Assembly: GCF_028553745.1 (NCBI RefSeq)
Contig: NZ_CP067130.1
Location: forward strand, 535,726-599,725
Reading direction: 5' to 3'
Source: Paracoccus seriniphilus
GTDB lineage: Bacteria; Pseudomonadota; Alphaproteobacteria; Rhodobacterales; Rhodobacteraceae
DNA: 64,000 bases
This document shows, piece after piece, positions 49,455-58,693 of the stretch. The translations under genes and the position numbers were made by a program. Every line of letters starts with the position of its first letter. Positions within the stretch are counted from its first letter, which is position 1. The notes below the pieces were generated by a model, which searched no databases, was not told where the DNA came from, and worked only from the letters and a program-made list of their open reading frames with translations.

Positions 49455-52252
49455 AGCGCTACCTCAATCTGTTCGGAGACCTGCAGTTGATATGATCCAT
49501 GCTCCATCGGCCCCCAATAAAGATAGTCTTCCAGTGCTTCGGCGTGCAGAGGCTGGTTGATATCATGTTTAAGAACATGATCGGAGCCGTAGTACCGTTT
49601 CTCATCAGCATAAAAGTTGCGCGCAATCTTCATGGAATAGGTCACGGTTTGATTTGAATCGTTGAGAAGCTGATGAGCCATATCGAAATTTTCCAACTCG
49701 ATAAAGAGCCGTTTGCGCTGAGCTGTCTGTGCTTCGAATAATCGCCTCGCGCGTTGTATATCTTCCAGGCATCTTGCACTAACCGCCAGCGTAACTTTAG
49801 GAAGCGCAACCGCTACATCAATTCCTATCAAACGACATAGTGTTTGTATTCGGTGACCATAAGTGTGTTCACGCATCACAGCGCGTACGCCACGGAGCGC
49901 CAGCGACTGGTAAGCGTGCGGCGAGGCCTCCAATTCCTGCAACTGGTCAGCAATGCTTCGCTCACAGGACATGATTACAACATCTCCAAAGAGTTCGCGC
50001 ACTCCAAGGGAATCATTGCTGATCACCGGCGTACCAGAGGCTAGAGATTCGTAAACTCGGCGAGCAAACATCGTAGCGGAATCTTGTACCGAGTTCATAT
50101 TCACTTGGTACTTATATCCTTTGTGGGCCCTCCAGACTTCATCCGGCGGCAGGTTTCCCATAATACTGCTTTGGTAGCGTCCGGGAAATGAAAATTTCTC
50201 ATTTCCCTTATTAAAATTTCTATCAAAGATATCGCAGCTCACCCCGGCGGACTTTAGCTGCCCCATGACCTGATCAAAATCTTCACACCGTTTAGGTTTA
50301 TCGCGATAATAAGATCCAGCAAACACCGCCTTTTTCAAGCGAGGAATAATTGGCTTCGGGTTGTGTACCTTGGGCTGAGCACCAAACGAAAGTGGATGCA
50401 CATTGATTCCAAAATCTTTCTTGTAACGAGGCACCATATTCACATCAGTGGTGATTGCAAGATCAAAGAGTGCCGCGATAGCCCCAAACTTCTCATAGTG
50501 AGGAGGATCTTCCTTGTTCCAGAACACAGTGGGAATGCCGCTCTTTTTACAATATCTTAGTAGACCGCCAAGTTTCTTGGCACCCCCGCTCCCTTTAGTA
50601 AGCGTACCCCAATTTCCGTCGTTGCCCCGCCAACAGCTTTCAACTAACAGAAAATCCGGTCGAGTTCTCTCCAACTCCGCCTGCCAACCTTCTCGAGTCA
50701 CCTTCATCAGCGTGACCTCGTGAGAGAGACATTCAGCTGTGAACTCATCCAACACGCAGGCGACTTTCAGGTCCGAGGTAAGACGTTTGCAATGAGGGTC
50801 ATGGATGATTGCATCGGGCAAAGGTTGATGAAGGGAGATCCCCTCTTTCCTTTCTTCGCGGCATTGTTCGGCAACTTCGCCATGACAACGGCCTTGAATA
50901 CAGACTTCAATCTGCTCATCGTCCTTCACGCCTACAGTGCCAATAGAAACCGCTACGCGGCTCACGTCCTCGGGGAGCTTCACATTAAAGACTTCGCGAA
51001 CGGGCTCCATGGCGCTCTTGCTATTTGCGTTGAGGTAGCGAAAGTGCTGCTTCCAGACAGCCGACACTCCAATTTCTGGAAATGTGGCTTTCTTTCTCCC
51101 TTCTTTATCCCAAAAGTCGAACAACAGCACCGCCTTCCGAGAGGTTTCCTCGCGTTGTAGTCGATATACGACGGACGCCGACAGTTTCAATATAGCGCCA
51201 GGTACAGGAACCCTAATATCATCGGCAACTATTTGCTTGCTGATACCATTAAGTACGAATTTCCTTTGCGCAATTTCAACCGCTGTGTCGAAGATCGCTT
51301 TTGACCACTTCGGCCCACCTTTCATCTGGGACGCGGAGTTCAGCGAATGTGCGCTTACATTTCCTTTCACCTGCAATGACCAAGTCTCCGGCTCCATAAC
51401 AATGGAAGACAGGAGGTTTGCAGTCGACTCAGGCGGCGGCAGCTGCATCGTATCCTGGATGGCGCGGATTATACTCGCCAGATCACTGGCATCAAACGAC
51501 GTAGCAATTCCGCTCAAGGGAAAAACGTTCGAAACGAGCAAACGTTTGCCATAGATTTGGGCCTCAGCAGCTCTCATTAAGGGTAGTAACTTTTTATCCG
51601 CTGAAGGTTTGTGTGAGACAACAACCGCGTCTAAGAGCCGATAATAATCACCAATCTTGTCGAAGGGCACATGATCCACCCGAATGATCCACGAGATCTC
51701 TTCCGTCAATCTCGGCTGAATATTGACAGAAGATCGAGATTCAATTCCGGACCTTTCATCCCCAATAAGAACCAATTTTATCCGGAAGCCATTTCGAATC
51801 AAGTGAGCACAGGCCTCATTAAGATAACCCATAGCTTCAATATTATCATCGAAGGCATCAAAGACGCCGATCAAAAAATCATCAGCCTCCGCGCCAATGT
51901 TTTTTCGAAAGTCACCCTCACCCGGTTCAGGATAATCCCGATAATTTCTGTATGTATTGGAAATTAAATTCAAAGAATTTACAGCAAAATTAAAGTCAAA
52001 AACTGACGTATCTTGGCACTTCGAATACCTCGTGATCGCATGTAACGCATCAGCATACCTCTGCATTCCAAACGCGACCTCAAAAAACTTCCCAAAAAAA
52101 TCGGAAGAAGACCCCTCCTTGATTGCGATTTTAGTGAGTTCTTCTGAAGACCTCGACCTACCAATTTGGAACAACTTTTCAGCTGCCGATAGCAAGTAAA
52201 TGCCCTTAGAGTTTTCGTCCTTCGCGGTATAGACTTTTCTATTTTGTCTCAT
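49451..52252 (-). CDS. Large two-domain glycosyltransferase (CgeB/DUF3880-like C-terminal part)
   Basis: A 933-residue protein. The N-terminal part (~110-290) holds a partial GT-like unit (LVLIDERSGIES-like VLIGDERSGI, GDYYRLLDAVVVSHKPSADK). The part from ~470 to 800 matches the spore-maturation CgeB/DUF3880 plus Glyco_trans_1_2 arrangement: TRPDFLLVESCWRGNDGNWG, GIPTVFWNKEDPPHYEKFGA, VFAGSYYRDKPKRCEDFD, ARRVYESLASGTPVISNDSL. A helical tail ends the protein. The start at 52252 has no clear ribosome-binding site. It forms an operon with the following gene, and low-GC codon use contrasts with flanking DNA. Confidence 0.78.
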   Translation of the reverse strand: MRQNRKVYTAKDENSKGIYLLSAAEKLFQIGRSRSSEELTKIAIKEGSSSDFFGKFFEVAFGMQRYADALHAITRYSKCQDTSVFDFNFAVNSLNLISNTYRNYRDYPEPGEGDFRKNIGAEADDFLIGVFDAFDDNIEAMGYLNEACAHLIRNGFRIKLVLIGDERSGIESRSSVNIQPRLTEEISWIIRVDHVPFDKIGDYYRLLDAVVVSHKPSADKKLLPLMRAAEAQIYGKRLLVSNVFPLSGIATSFDASDLASIIRAIQDTMQLPPPESTANLLSSIVMEPETWSLQVKGNVSAHSLNSASQMKGGPKWSKAIFDTAVEIAQRKFVLNGISKQIVADDIRVPVPGAILKLSASVVYRLQREETSRKAVLLFDFWDKEGRKKATFPEIGVSAVWKQHFRYLNANSKSAMEPVREVFNVKLPEDVSRVAVSIGTVGVKDDEQIEVCIQGRCHGEVAEQCREERKEGISLHQPLPDAIIHDPHCKRLTSDLKVACVLDEFTAECLSHEVTLMKVTREGWQAELERTRPDFLLVESCWRGNDGNWGTLTKGSGGAKKLGGLLRYCKKSGIPTVFWNKEDPPHYEKFGAIAALFDLAITTDVNMVPRYKKDFGINVHPLSFGAQPKVHNPKPIIPRLKKAVFAGSYYRDKPKRCEDFDQVMGQLKSAGVSCDIFDRNFNKGNEKFSFPGRYQSSIMGNLPPDEVWRAHKGYKYQVNMNSVQDSATMFARRVYESLASGTPVISNDSLGVRELFGDVVIMSCERSIADQLQELEASPHAYQSLALRGVRAVMREHTYGHRIQTLCRLIGIDVAVALPKVTLAVSARCLEDIQRARRLFEAQTAQRKRLFIELENFDMAHQLLNDSNQTVTYSMKIARNFYADEKRYYGSDHVLKHDINQPLHAEALEDYLYWGPMEHGSYQLQVSEQIEVAL

Positions 52253-52512
52253 CGAGAGTCTACATCATTTCTTTGCTGAAATTAAAAAGCGTAGGACGCT
52301 GCCTAGGATAGTCAATTTATCTTACTGTCGAGCTTCGCGCCGTTACGGAATTGATCCTTATGCGGTCTGACCCATGAGGTCAACACAACCAGCGGCACTC
52401 GCGGAAATCCAGCGACAAATCCTGACCTGCCCCGCCCCGATGGTGCCTCACCCGGTCACAGCCGGCTCCCGTCAGGGACGGGGATGAGGCGAAGGCCGCA
52501 CGAGTGTCTGAG
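52253..52512. other. Edge of the glycan module, no gene
   Basis: The base composition changes from AT-rich to GC-rich at about 52320, marking the boundary of the acquired segment. No gene or RNA is recognised. Confidence 0.5.
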
Positions 52513-52544
52513 CTGGGGATCGTCAAGTTATTGCCCTTTTCAGG
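52513..52544 (-). repeat. Inverted repeat, right arm, of the glycan module
   Basis: Reading on the minus strand, CCTGAAAAGGGCAATAAC then TTGACGATCCCCAG. This is the partner of 46194-46223. IS3-C begins 12 bases outside it. Confidence 0.75.
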
Positions 52545-52619
52545 ACAGGTGGGTAGTGGCCTGCTGCCGGTTTCGTGGACACGAAGATAAGATCGTGACC
52601 ATGGAACTGGAGATTGGAT

Positions 52620-52904
52620 ATGACGAGACGGAAGTTCAGCCGCGAGTTCAAAATCGAGGCGGTGAAGTTGGTGACCGAGCGGGGCGTGACGCTGGCCCAG
52701 GCGTGCCGAGATCTGGACCTGGCGGAGAGTGTTCTGCGGCGGTGGATGCGTGAAGCGACGGTGGCGCCTGCCTTCCCCGGCAATGGCCAGCAGCGCGCCA
52801 AGCTGGCTGAGATCTCGGCCCTGAAGAAAGAGGTCGCCAAGCTCAAGGTGGAGCGTGACATCCAGAAAAAGGCCGCGGCCTTCTTCGCGCGGGAAGCGAC
52901 ATGA
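52620..52904 (+). CDS. IS3-C orfA
   Basis: A 94-residue OrfA: the HTH reads RRKFSREFKIEAVKLVTERG, VTLAQACRDLDLAESVLRRW; a coiled-coil ISALKKEVAKLKVERDIQKK follows. GGAG is 7 bases before the ATG. It is intact; the stop overlaps the orfB ATG. Confidence 0.9.
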   Translation: MTRRKFSREFKIEAVKLVTERGVTLAQACRDLDLAESVLRRWMREATVAPAFPGNGQQRAKLAEISALKKEVAKLKVERDIQKKAAAFFAREAT

Positions 52905-53457
52905 CGTTCGCGTTCGTTGCGAAGCACCGGCATATCTGGCCCGTCAGCTGGATGTGCGCGGTACTGGGCGTCTCTCGGTCTGGCTTCCACGCCTGGCTCA
53001 AGCGACAGATCAGCGCCCGGGCGAGCTAGGATGCGAAGCTCGTCCTGGAGATCGACAAGAGCTTCAAGGCCAGCGACCGCACCTATGGCACACGTCGGGT
53101 CTGGCGCGGCGTGCTCGAGGAAGGGTTGGCCTGCGGGCTGCACCGGATCGAGCGCCTCATGCGGCAGAACGCTATGAGAGCGCGACCAAAGCGGCGCGGG
53201 AATCCGAAGGATGATGGCGAACGCTCGGTCATCGCCGGCAACATCCTCGACCGCGACTTTCAGGCCGACCGGCCGAACCAGAAATGGCTGGCCGACTTCA
53301 CCTACATCCGGACCGCAGAGGGCTGGCTGTCAATCGGCAGGCAATCTTGACCCCCTATCGGCGTTCAAAAATGACCCCCATGGAGCGCACGGGTAGCTGG
53401 CCCGATGCGGTGTAGCCCCCATACAGCGCAGCCGTATCGGGCCAGCGTGGCCGTCGG

Positions 53458-54186
53458 TCATTCTCGGGTCTTGAAGCGCCAGCTCTCGTTGCCGGTTTCG
53501 ACGATGTCGCAGTGATGGGTCAGCCGGTCGAGCAGCGCCGTGGTCATCTTCGCGTCGCCAAAGACCGAAGGCCATTCCCCGAAGTCGAGATTGGTCGTCA
53601 CGATGATCGAGGTGCGTTCGTAGAGGCGGCTGATGAGATGGAACAGTAGCTGGCCGCCGGTCTGCGCGAAGGGGAGATAGCCGAGCTCATCGAGGATCAG
53701 GAAGTCGAGGCGGCAGAGCAGGTCTGCCGTGCGCCCCTGTCGATCGGCACGGGCTTCGGCATCGAGCTTGTTTACCAGGTCTACGACATTGAAGAAGCGC
53801 CCCCGCTTGCCGCGCCGGATGCAGGCCCGGGCGATGCTGACGGCCAGGTGCGATTTACCAGTCCCGGTGCCGCCGATGAGGACGACATTGCGCTGCTGTT
53901 CGAGGAACTCTCCGGCGGCCAGATCGCGTACCAGCGTCTCGTTGACCGGCGTTTCCTCGAAGCTGAACTCGTCGACCTCTTTCGCCAGCGGCAACTTGGC
54001 GATCGTCATCTGATATTTGATCGAGCGCGCCTGCTTCTCGCTGATCTCGGCATTCAGCAGGTCGCCGACGATCTGTTGCGGCTCGTGCTGGCGCTTCACC
54101 GCCGTGGTGATGATCTCATCGTAGGCGGCCTTCATGCCGTAAAGCTTCAGCTGGCTCATCGCGTCCAGCACTTGTGATCTTTCCAT
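53458..54186 (-). CDS. istB: IS21 helper ATPase IstB
   Basis: A 242-residue AAA+ protein: Walker [18 protein letters not shown], Walker [15 protein letters not shown] and sensor region [20 protein letters not shown]. It is essential for IS21 transposition with IstA. Its start overlaps istA by 71 bases in another frame. Confidence 0.95.
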   Translation of the reverse strand: MERSQVLDAMSQLKLYGMKAAYDEIITTAVKRQHEPQQIVGDLLNAEISEKQARSIKYQMTIAKLPLAKEVDEFSFEETPVNETLVRDLAAGEFLEQQRNVVLIGGTGTGKSHLAVSIARACIRRGKRGRFFNVVDLVNKLDAEARADRQGRTADLLCRLDFLILDELGYLPFAQTGGQLLFHLISRLYERTSIIVTTNLDFGEWPSVFGDAKMTTALLDRLTHHCDIVETGNESWRFKTRE

Positions 54187-55684
54187 GGTTGGGTCTCCTG
54201 AGACTGTCGTAGCGTTTGCAATCGGCGACGGGCTCGCAGGTCAGTCGCAACGCGGCCGGCGTATCGATGGTCAGTGGCGGTGGCGGCTCCCGATGCCGTG
54301 CAAGGATGTTGATGACGACCGAGGCCGCAGGGACCCCTTCGCTCAGGGCCTCGGCACAGGCAGCATCCACCGCATCCAGCCCATCGATCGGGATCATGCT
54401 CAGGATCTGGACCATCTGCCGGTCGCCGTTCGGCACCTTGCCAAGCTTGCGCTGCACGCGCCTGATCGCCGGCGGCAGGTCCCAGCCCTTGAAGGGGGCC
54501 CCATTCCGGAGGGCGCCGGGCTTGCGAGCCAGAACCGGAATGTAGTGCAACGGGTCGTAGATGGCCTTGTCGCGCCCGAAGGCTCGGGCGTGCTGCCCCA
54601 CGATCTTGCCGTCCTGCCAGAACTCGACCCGCTCGGCATAGGCACGGATCTCGACAGGTCGGCCAACGGCCCGGCCGTTCACGGAGTAGCGGTTCTTGTC
54701 GAACCGGACGAGACAGGTCTTCGAGACCGAGGCTGGCACGGCATGGAAGCCGTCGAACGGACCGACGTAGGGGACAAGACTCGTGCGCTCGTCCTGGAAT
54801 ACCTCCCAGATCGTTCGATCCCGAAGCTCCTGGTGCGGGTTGGCTTTGGCCCAGGCAACACAGCGATCCTCGAGCCAGGCGTTGAGTTCGGCGTAGCTCT
54901 TGAACTTCGGCCGAGGCACGAAGAACCGCCGCCGGACAACGCCGACCTGGTTCTCGACCTGTCCCTTCTCCCAGCCGGATGCCGGGGTGCAAGCGACGGG
55001 ATCGACGAGGTAATGGCTGCACATCTGCTGGAACCGGCGGTTGTAGGCGCGGTCGCGGCCGACGAAGATCGTGTCGACCGCGGTCTTCATGTTGTCGTAG
55101 ATGCCCCGTGTGCAGGTGCCCCCGAAGAAGGCGAACGCCTTGTCATGGGCGTCGAAGACCATCTCCTGCGTCTCGCGGGGATAGGCACGCACGAACAGCA
55201 TCCGGCTGTGACACAGGCGGACATGTGCCACCTTCACTGTGGTCGTCGCGCCATCGATCACTACGATCTCATGGCTCCAGTCGAACTGGTAGGCTTCCCC
55301 CGGATCGAAGCTCAGCGGCACATAGGCCGCGGCGGATGCCACCACCTCCTCCTTGGACCAGGTTGCCGCGTATCGCCGGACCGCATCATAGCCGCCATCA
55401 TATCCTCGGGCCCGGAGTTCCTCGAAGATGCGGATGCGGGTCAGTCGCTCGCGCTTGGGCTTCCGCGCGTTCACCGACAGCATCTCGTCGAGCAAGTCTT
55501 TCCAAGGTCCGATCTTCGGCAACGGCTGAATGGTTCGCTCGTAGGTGAGCTCCGTTGCACCTGATCGGATCACCTTGCGCACCGTGTTCCGCGACACCCG
55601 CAGTTCACGGCAGATCTGCTTGATCGACTTCTTGTCCTGAAAATACGCCCGCCGGATCTTCGCTATCGTCTCCACGACCAACAT
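54116..55684 (-). CDS. istA: IS21 transposase IstA
   Basis: A 522-residue DDE transposase: [23 protein letters not shown], core [38 protein letters not shown] and [20 protein letters not shown], with C-terminal Mu-type segment [20 protein letters not shown]. It is intact. Its lineage is clearly different from the istA relic at 42 kb. Confidence 0.95.
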   Translation of the reverse strand: MLVVETIAKIRRAYFQDKKSIKQICRELRVSRNTVRKVIRSGATELTYERTIQPLPKIGPWKDLLDEMLSVNARKPKRERLTRIRIFEELRARGYDGGYDAVRRYAATWSKEEVVASAAAYVPLSFDPGEAYQFDWSHEIVVIDGATTTVKVAHVRLCHSRMLFVRAYPRETQEMVFDAHDKAFAFFGGTCTRGIYDNMKTAVDTIFVGRDRAYNRRFQQMCSHYLVDPVACTPASGWEKGQVENQVGVVRRRFFVPRPKFKSYAELNAWLEDRCVAWAKANPHQELRDRTIWEVFQDERTSLVPYVGPFDGFHAVPASVSKTCLVRFDKNRYSVNGRAVGRPVEIRAYAERVEFWQDGKIVGQHARAFGRDKAIYDPLHYIPVLARKPGALRNGAPFKGWDLPPAIRRVQRKLGKVPNGDRQMVQILSMIPIDGLDAVDAACAEALSEGVPAASVVINILARHREPPPPLTIDTPAALRLTCEPVADCKRYDSLRRPNHGKITSAGRDEPAEALRHEGRLR

Positions 55685-56260
55685 CCCACACTGTGCTCCC
55701 CGATGACCTCGGGGGCATCATCCACATCAGTGTAAGGGGGTCATTTTTGGACGCCGATCACCCCTCTACGGGGTCAAAATTGCACGCCGGTTCACAGGCT
55801 GGCTCTATGTCTCGGTCGTGCCGGACCTCTTCTCTCGGCGCGTCGTCGGCTGGTCCATGAAGGCGGACCGGGATGCCTCACTGGTCATGGATGCCCTGAT
55901 GATGGCGGTTTGGCGGCGCGGCAAGGCCGACGCTCTGCTCCACCATTCCGACCAGGGATCGCAATATACCAGCGAGCAGTTCCAACGCCTGCTGCTCGAC
56001 AACGGCATCACCTGCTCCATGAGCCGGGCGGGCAATGTCTGGGACAACTCCGCGATGGAGAGCTTCTTCTCGTCGCTGAAGACCGAGCGCACGGCCCGCA
56101 AGGTCTACCGGACCCGCGACGCGCCGACGTGTTCGACTACATTGAGCGCTTCTACAATCCGAGACGACGTCATTCCAAGCTGGGCTATCTCAGCCCCATG
56201 GCGTTCGAGGACCGCGCTATGCAAACCTAACCCGGTGTCCACGAAACAGGCAGCAGGCCA

Positions 56261-57055
56261 TTCCGCGCATTGCGGACCATGTCAGTGAAGCGGCCGGTCA
56301 ATATTTGCGCCCGGGTGAAGGCTGGCAATGCGGCCTCGATCCGAGCCACCCGGCTCGCGTCGGTTTTGCTTGAGCGATCCCGACCTGTGGTCAGGAGACG
56401 TGCAATCTTGCGCGCGGGCGGCGACTCTTAAGTACCCGCCGAAACGGCCTGCTTGGCCCGGCGCTGGCGCGCTGCCCATTCCTTTTCCAGCCGCGGCAGC
56501 CAAGGGCTCAAGCTGCTCTCACGGATGCGGAAAACGTCCTCACGTTCGCCGCGAACGATTTGGCGGACCAGACCGCGGCTTAGCCCGGTCAGCCGCAGGA
56601 TGCGCCTGATGGGAGTGCCGTCATGGGCCATCCGGAGCACCAGTCGATTGGTCTGCTGGCGGCGCTGGAAACCCTGATATTGCAGTTTTTCCGCCGCTGT
56701 CAGGAACTTGGGGTCGAGTGTTTGCGCGCCGATCGCCATGCGGATGGCTGGCATATTCCGCTGCACGGCAGCCAGGAAGGCCGCGCTCACGTTTTCCAAC
56801 GGGTGCCAGAGATCTGCCACCTGACGCGCCTGCGGCAAGGCGCGCGCGACGGCACCGCGATAACCGCCGTTGCGGTCACGAGCCACGACCTTGATCCCGG
56901 GGTGGTCACGCAGCCAGGCCTCGACCGTGGCGGGTTCCCGGTCCGGCCGCAGGCCGACAACCCGATGCCGCTCCAGATCGCAGATCAACGCGCCGTATCG
57001 CTGCCCCTTGCGCCATGCTCAGTCGTCTATGCCGATGACGCGGGAGATATGCGCA
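56261..57055 (-). pseudogene. ISL3-family transposase relic, truncated at both ends
   Basis: The frame reads ISRVIGIDD then TGA in place of the conserved Trp (57017 region), then AWRKGQRYGALICDLERHRV, VGLRPDREPATVEAWL, VADLWHPLENVSAAFLAAVQ and GTPIRRILRLTGLSRGLVRQ to a stop at 56428. After a frameshift the tail continues as ARKIARLLTTGRDRSSKTDA and AQILTGRFTDMVRNARNGL up to the IS3-C end at 56260. The 5' end is cut by the IS256 element. Confidence 0.82.
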
Positions 57056-58432
57056 GAAGTTGGTGACGCTTGATCAGGCGGCGGTTTGAAGTTGGCGGAT
57101 CCCGTCGCGGAACTCAATCCCCTGGATGATCTCGGGCAGGCGGTTTTGGCCATCGAGCTTTCGCCATTTCCTCTGCGCTGACATCATCAGTTTGAAGGCC
57201 ATGGCCAGCCCGGTCTTTCGGGAGAGACATCCCTTGGTTCGTTTGGTGCGATGCCGGACGGTGGCGAAGGTGCTTTCGATCGGATTTGACGTCCGGACGT
57301 GTTTGCCAGCGCTTGCGCGCGTTCGCCCGGATAGTCGTAGAAGGTCAGCAGCGCATCCCGGTCCTTGACCAGCTTGGCGACCGCCTTGTCCCATTTTACG
57401 CCGTAGGTTTCGACGAAGAACTCGAAGGCTGCGTTCGCTTCGGCTTTGGTCTCAGCCTGCCAGATGTCGTGCAGATGCCCCTTGGCCTTGGCTTGCACGG
57501 ATTTCGGCATCGCGTTCAGCACGTTCATGGTCTTGTGAACCCGGCAGCGTTGCTCTCGCGTTGTGGCGAACACCTCGCGCAGGGCCGTCCAGAACCCCAT
57601 GGCGCCGTCGCCGATGGCCAGTTTCGGGTCCTGCTTCAGGCCGCGACGCTTGAGATCAAGCAGCAGCTCGCGCCAGCTTTGCGTGCTTTCACGGAAGCCG
57701 TCGGTCATCGCCAGCAGCTCCTTGCGGCCATATTCATCCGCGCCCACAACCACCAGAACGCATTGCTTTTCCTCAGCCATGCGCGGTTTGAAGTAGACCC
57801 CGTCGGCCCAGATGTAGAGAAAGTGACGGTTGCCAAGATCGCGCTTCTGCCACGACTCATAGTCTGTCCACCAGTCGGCCTTCAGCCGCGTGATGGTCTT
57901 GGCAGACAGGCCCTTGGCGTTCGGGCCCAGCAGCGCCTGCAGGGCCTCGGTGAAATCGCCCGTGGACACGCCCTTGAGGTAAAGCCACGGCAGCAGTTCT
58001 TCGACCGATTTCGCTTTGCGAAGATAGCGTGGCAGGATGCTGGGTGTGAAGCTGATCTTGTCTTCGCCAGCGCCCCGATCCCGTACACGCGGCACTTTCA
58101 CCGGCACCGGCCCAATGCCGGTCATCACCTCGCGTTCGGGTAAGTGACCATGGCGCACCAGGCGGGCCCGCCCGTCCTCCAGCCTTTCCCCGGAAAAGCT
58201 GTTCAGCAACGCGGCCAGTTCGGCATGGATCGCCTGTTCGATCAGCTTGCGCGCTCCTTCGCGCAGGATGTCCGTGAAGGGGTCGGATGTAAAACCCGAT
58301 GGATCGGGCAGTTGAGTGATGGTAGTCTTTGACACGTGGCATATCCTTTTCTCAGCAGAGAACTGAAGGCGACTCGACACCGCCATGATATGCCGCCCCT
58401 CAGGGCATCACCAACCTTCGCGCGCTTTTCGA
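57056..58432 (-). mobile_element. IS256-family element
   Basis: The ends share GAAGTTGGTGACGC (57056-57069) and the complement GAAGGTTGGTGATGC near 58405-58420. The exact outer limits are uncertain by a few bases. It is inserted into the ISL3 relic on one side and borders the methyltransferase fragment on the other. Its transposase gene is frameshifted. Confidence 0.7.
57074..58335 (-). pseudogene. IS256-family transposase with a late frameshift
   Basis: From a GTG at 58335 (AGGAT 8 bases before) the protein reads SKTTITQLPDPSGFTSDPFT, ILREGARKLIEQAIHAELAA, FLYIWADGVYFKPRM (first catalytic Asp), LAIGDGAMGFWTALREVF and CRVHKTMNVLNAMPKSVQAK. Near 57300 the frame shifts. The conserved end KHVRTSNPIESTFATVRHRT, GLAMAFKLMMSAQRKWRKLD, with its catalytic Glu, is in the next frame down to 57074. 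It is recently inactivated: only one lesion is seen. Confidence 0.88.
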
Positions 58433-58497
58433 CCTTTTTCGAATGGAGCCTGAAGCACAAGCTCGGGCTTCGTGTCCTCCCCCTAATCCCTGCCATC

Positions 58498-58692
58498 ATG
58501 CGGGACCGGGGCTGCTTGTCCACGATATCTGTCACATGCATCCTGGCTTTCGTCTCCGAACCTAGTATACACCGGCTGGATGAAATACGTCAGGAGCCTG
58601 ATTTGCCTTCGACTTTCGGTATTGTTGATCTTTTCGCCGGGTCCGGTGGACTGGGTGAGGGGTTTGGCACCCAGGCCGATGCGCAGTCCTAG
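58498..58692 (+). pseudogene. C5-cytosine DNA methyltransferase N-terminal fragment
   Basis: One frame reads STFGIVDLFAGSGGLGEGFG before a stop at 58690-58692. This is motif I of DNA (cytosine-5) methyltransferases (D-L-F-A-G-x-G-G-x-x-x-G-F), including the F-x-G-x-G SAM-binding loop. Everything after motif I is missing; IS5 begins at the stop and IS256 ends just upstream. It is a remnant of a methylase or restriction-modification gene. The upstream start is uncertain. Confidence 0.65.
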
Positions 58693-58693
58693 G

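Larger units (their letters stand above)
53328..55796 (-). mobile_element. IS21-family element inserted in IS3-C
   Basis: 2,469 bp with TGT...ACA ends. A 7-bp target duplication, GGCTGGC, is directly visible at 53321-53327 and 55797-55803. Terminal multiple repeats of IS21 type are present (CAATYTTGACCCC and TTCAAAAATGACCCCC near one end; the TCCAAAAATGACCCCC copy near the other). Both genes are open, so it may be active. Confidence 0.88.
52901..56230 (+). pseudogene. IS3-C orfB, broken by nonsense, IS21 insertion and frameshift
   Basis: It begins TFAFVAKHRHIWPVSWMCAV, then GFHAWLKRQISARAS. A TAG at 53027-53029 follows, then the same frame continues as DAKLVLEIDKSFKASDRTYG and NQKWLADFTYIRTAEGW up to the IS21 insertion at 53328. 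After IS21 it resumes at 55797 with LYVSVVPDLFSRRVVGWSMK, ALLHHSDQGSQYTSEQFQRL and DNSAMESFFSSLK. A frameshift near 56120 precedes DVFDYIERFYNPRRRHSKLG. Three separate lesions make it inactive. Confidence 0.88.
52557..56260 (+). mobile_element. IS3-family element C, interrupted by IS21
   Basis: The ends are inverted repeats: TGGCCTGCTGCCGGTTTCGT (52557-52576) and, at 56241-56260, the complement TGGCCTGCTGCCTGTTTCGT, each continuing GGACAC inward. The element without IS21 is about 1.24 kb. No matching target duplication was found next to the ends (GTAG on the left, TTCC on the right), so the flanks may have been rearranged. Confidence 0.85.

Noticed and set aside
46194..52544. Inverted repeats read as attachment sites of an integrative element
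   Set aside because: Attachment sites would be direct repeats, and no integrase or tRNA gene is nearby. Transposon-type ends fit better.
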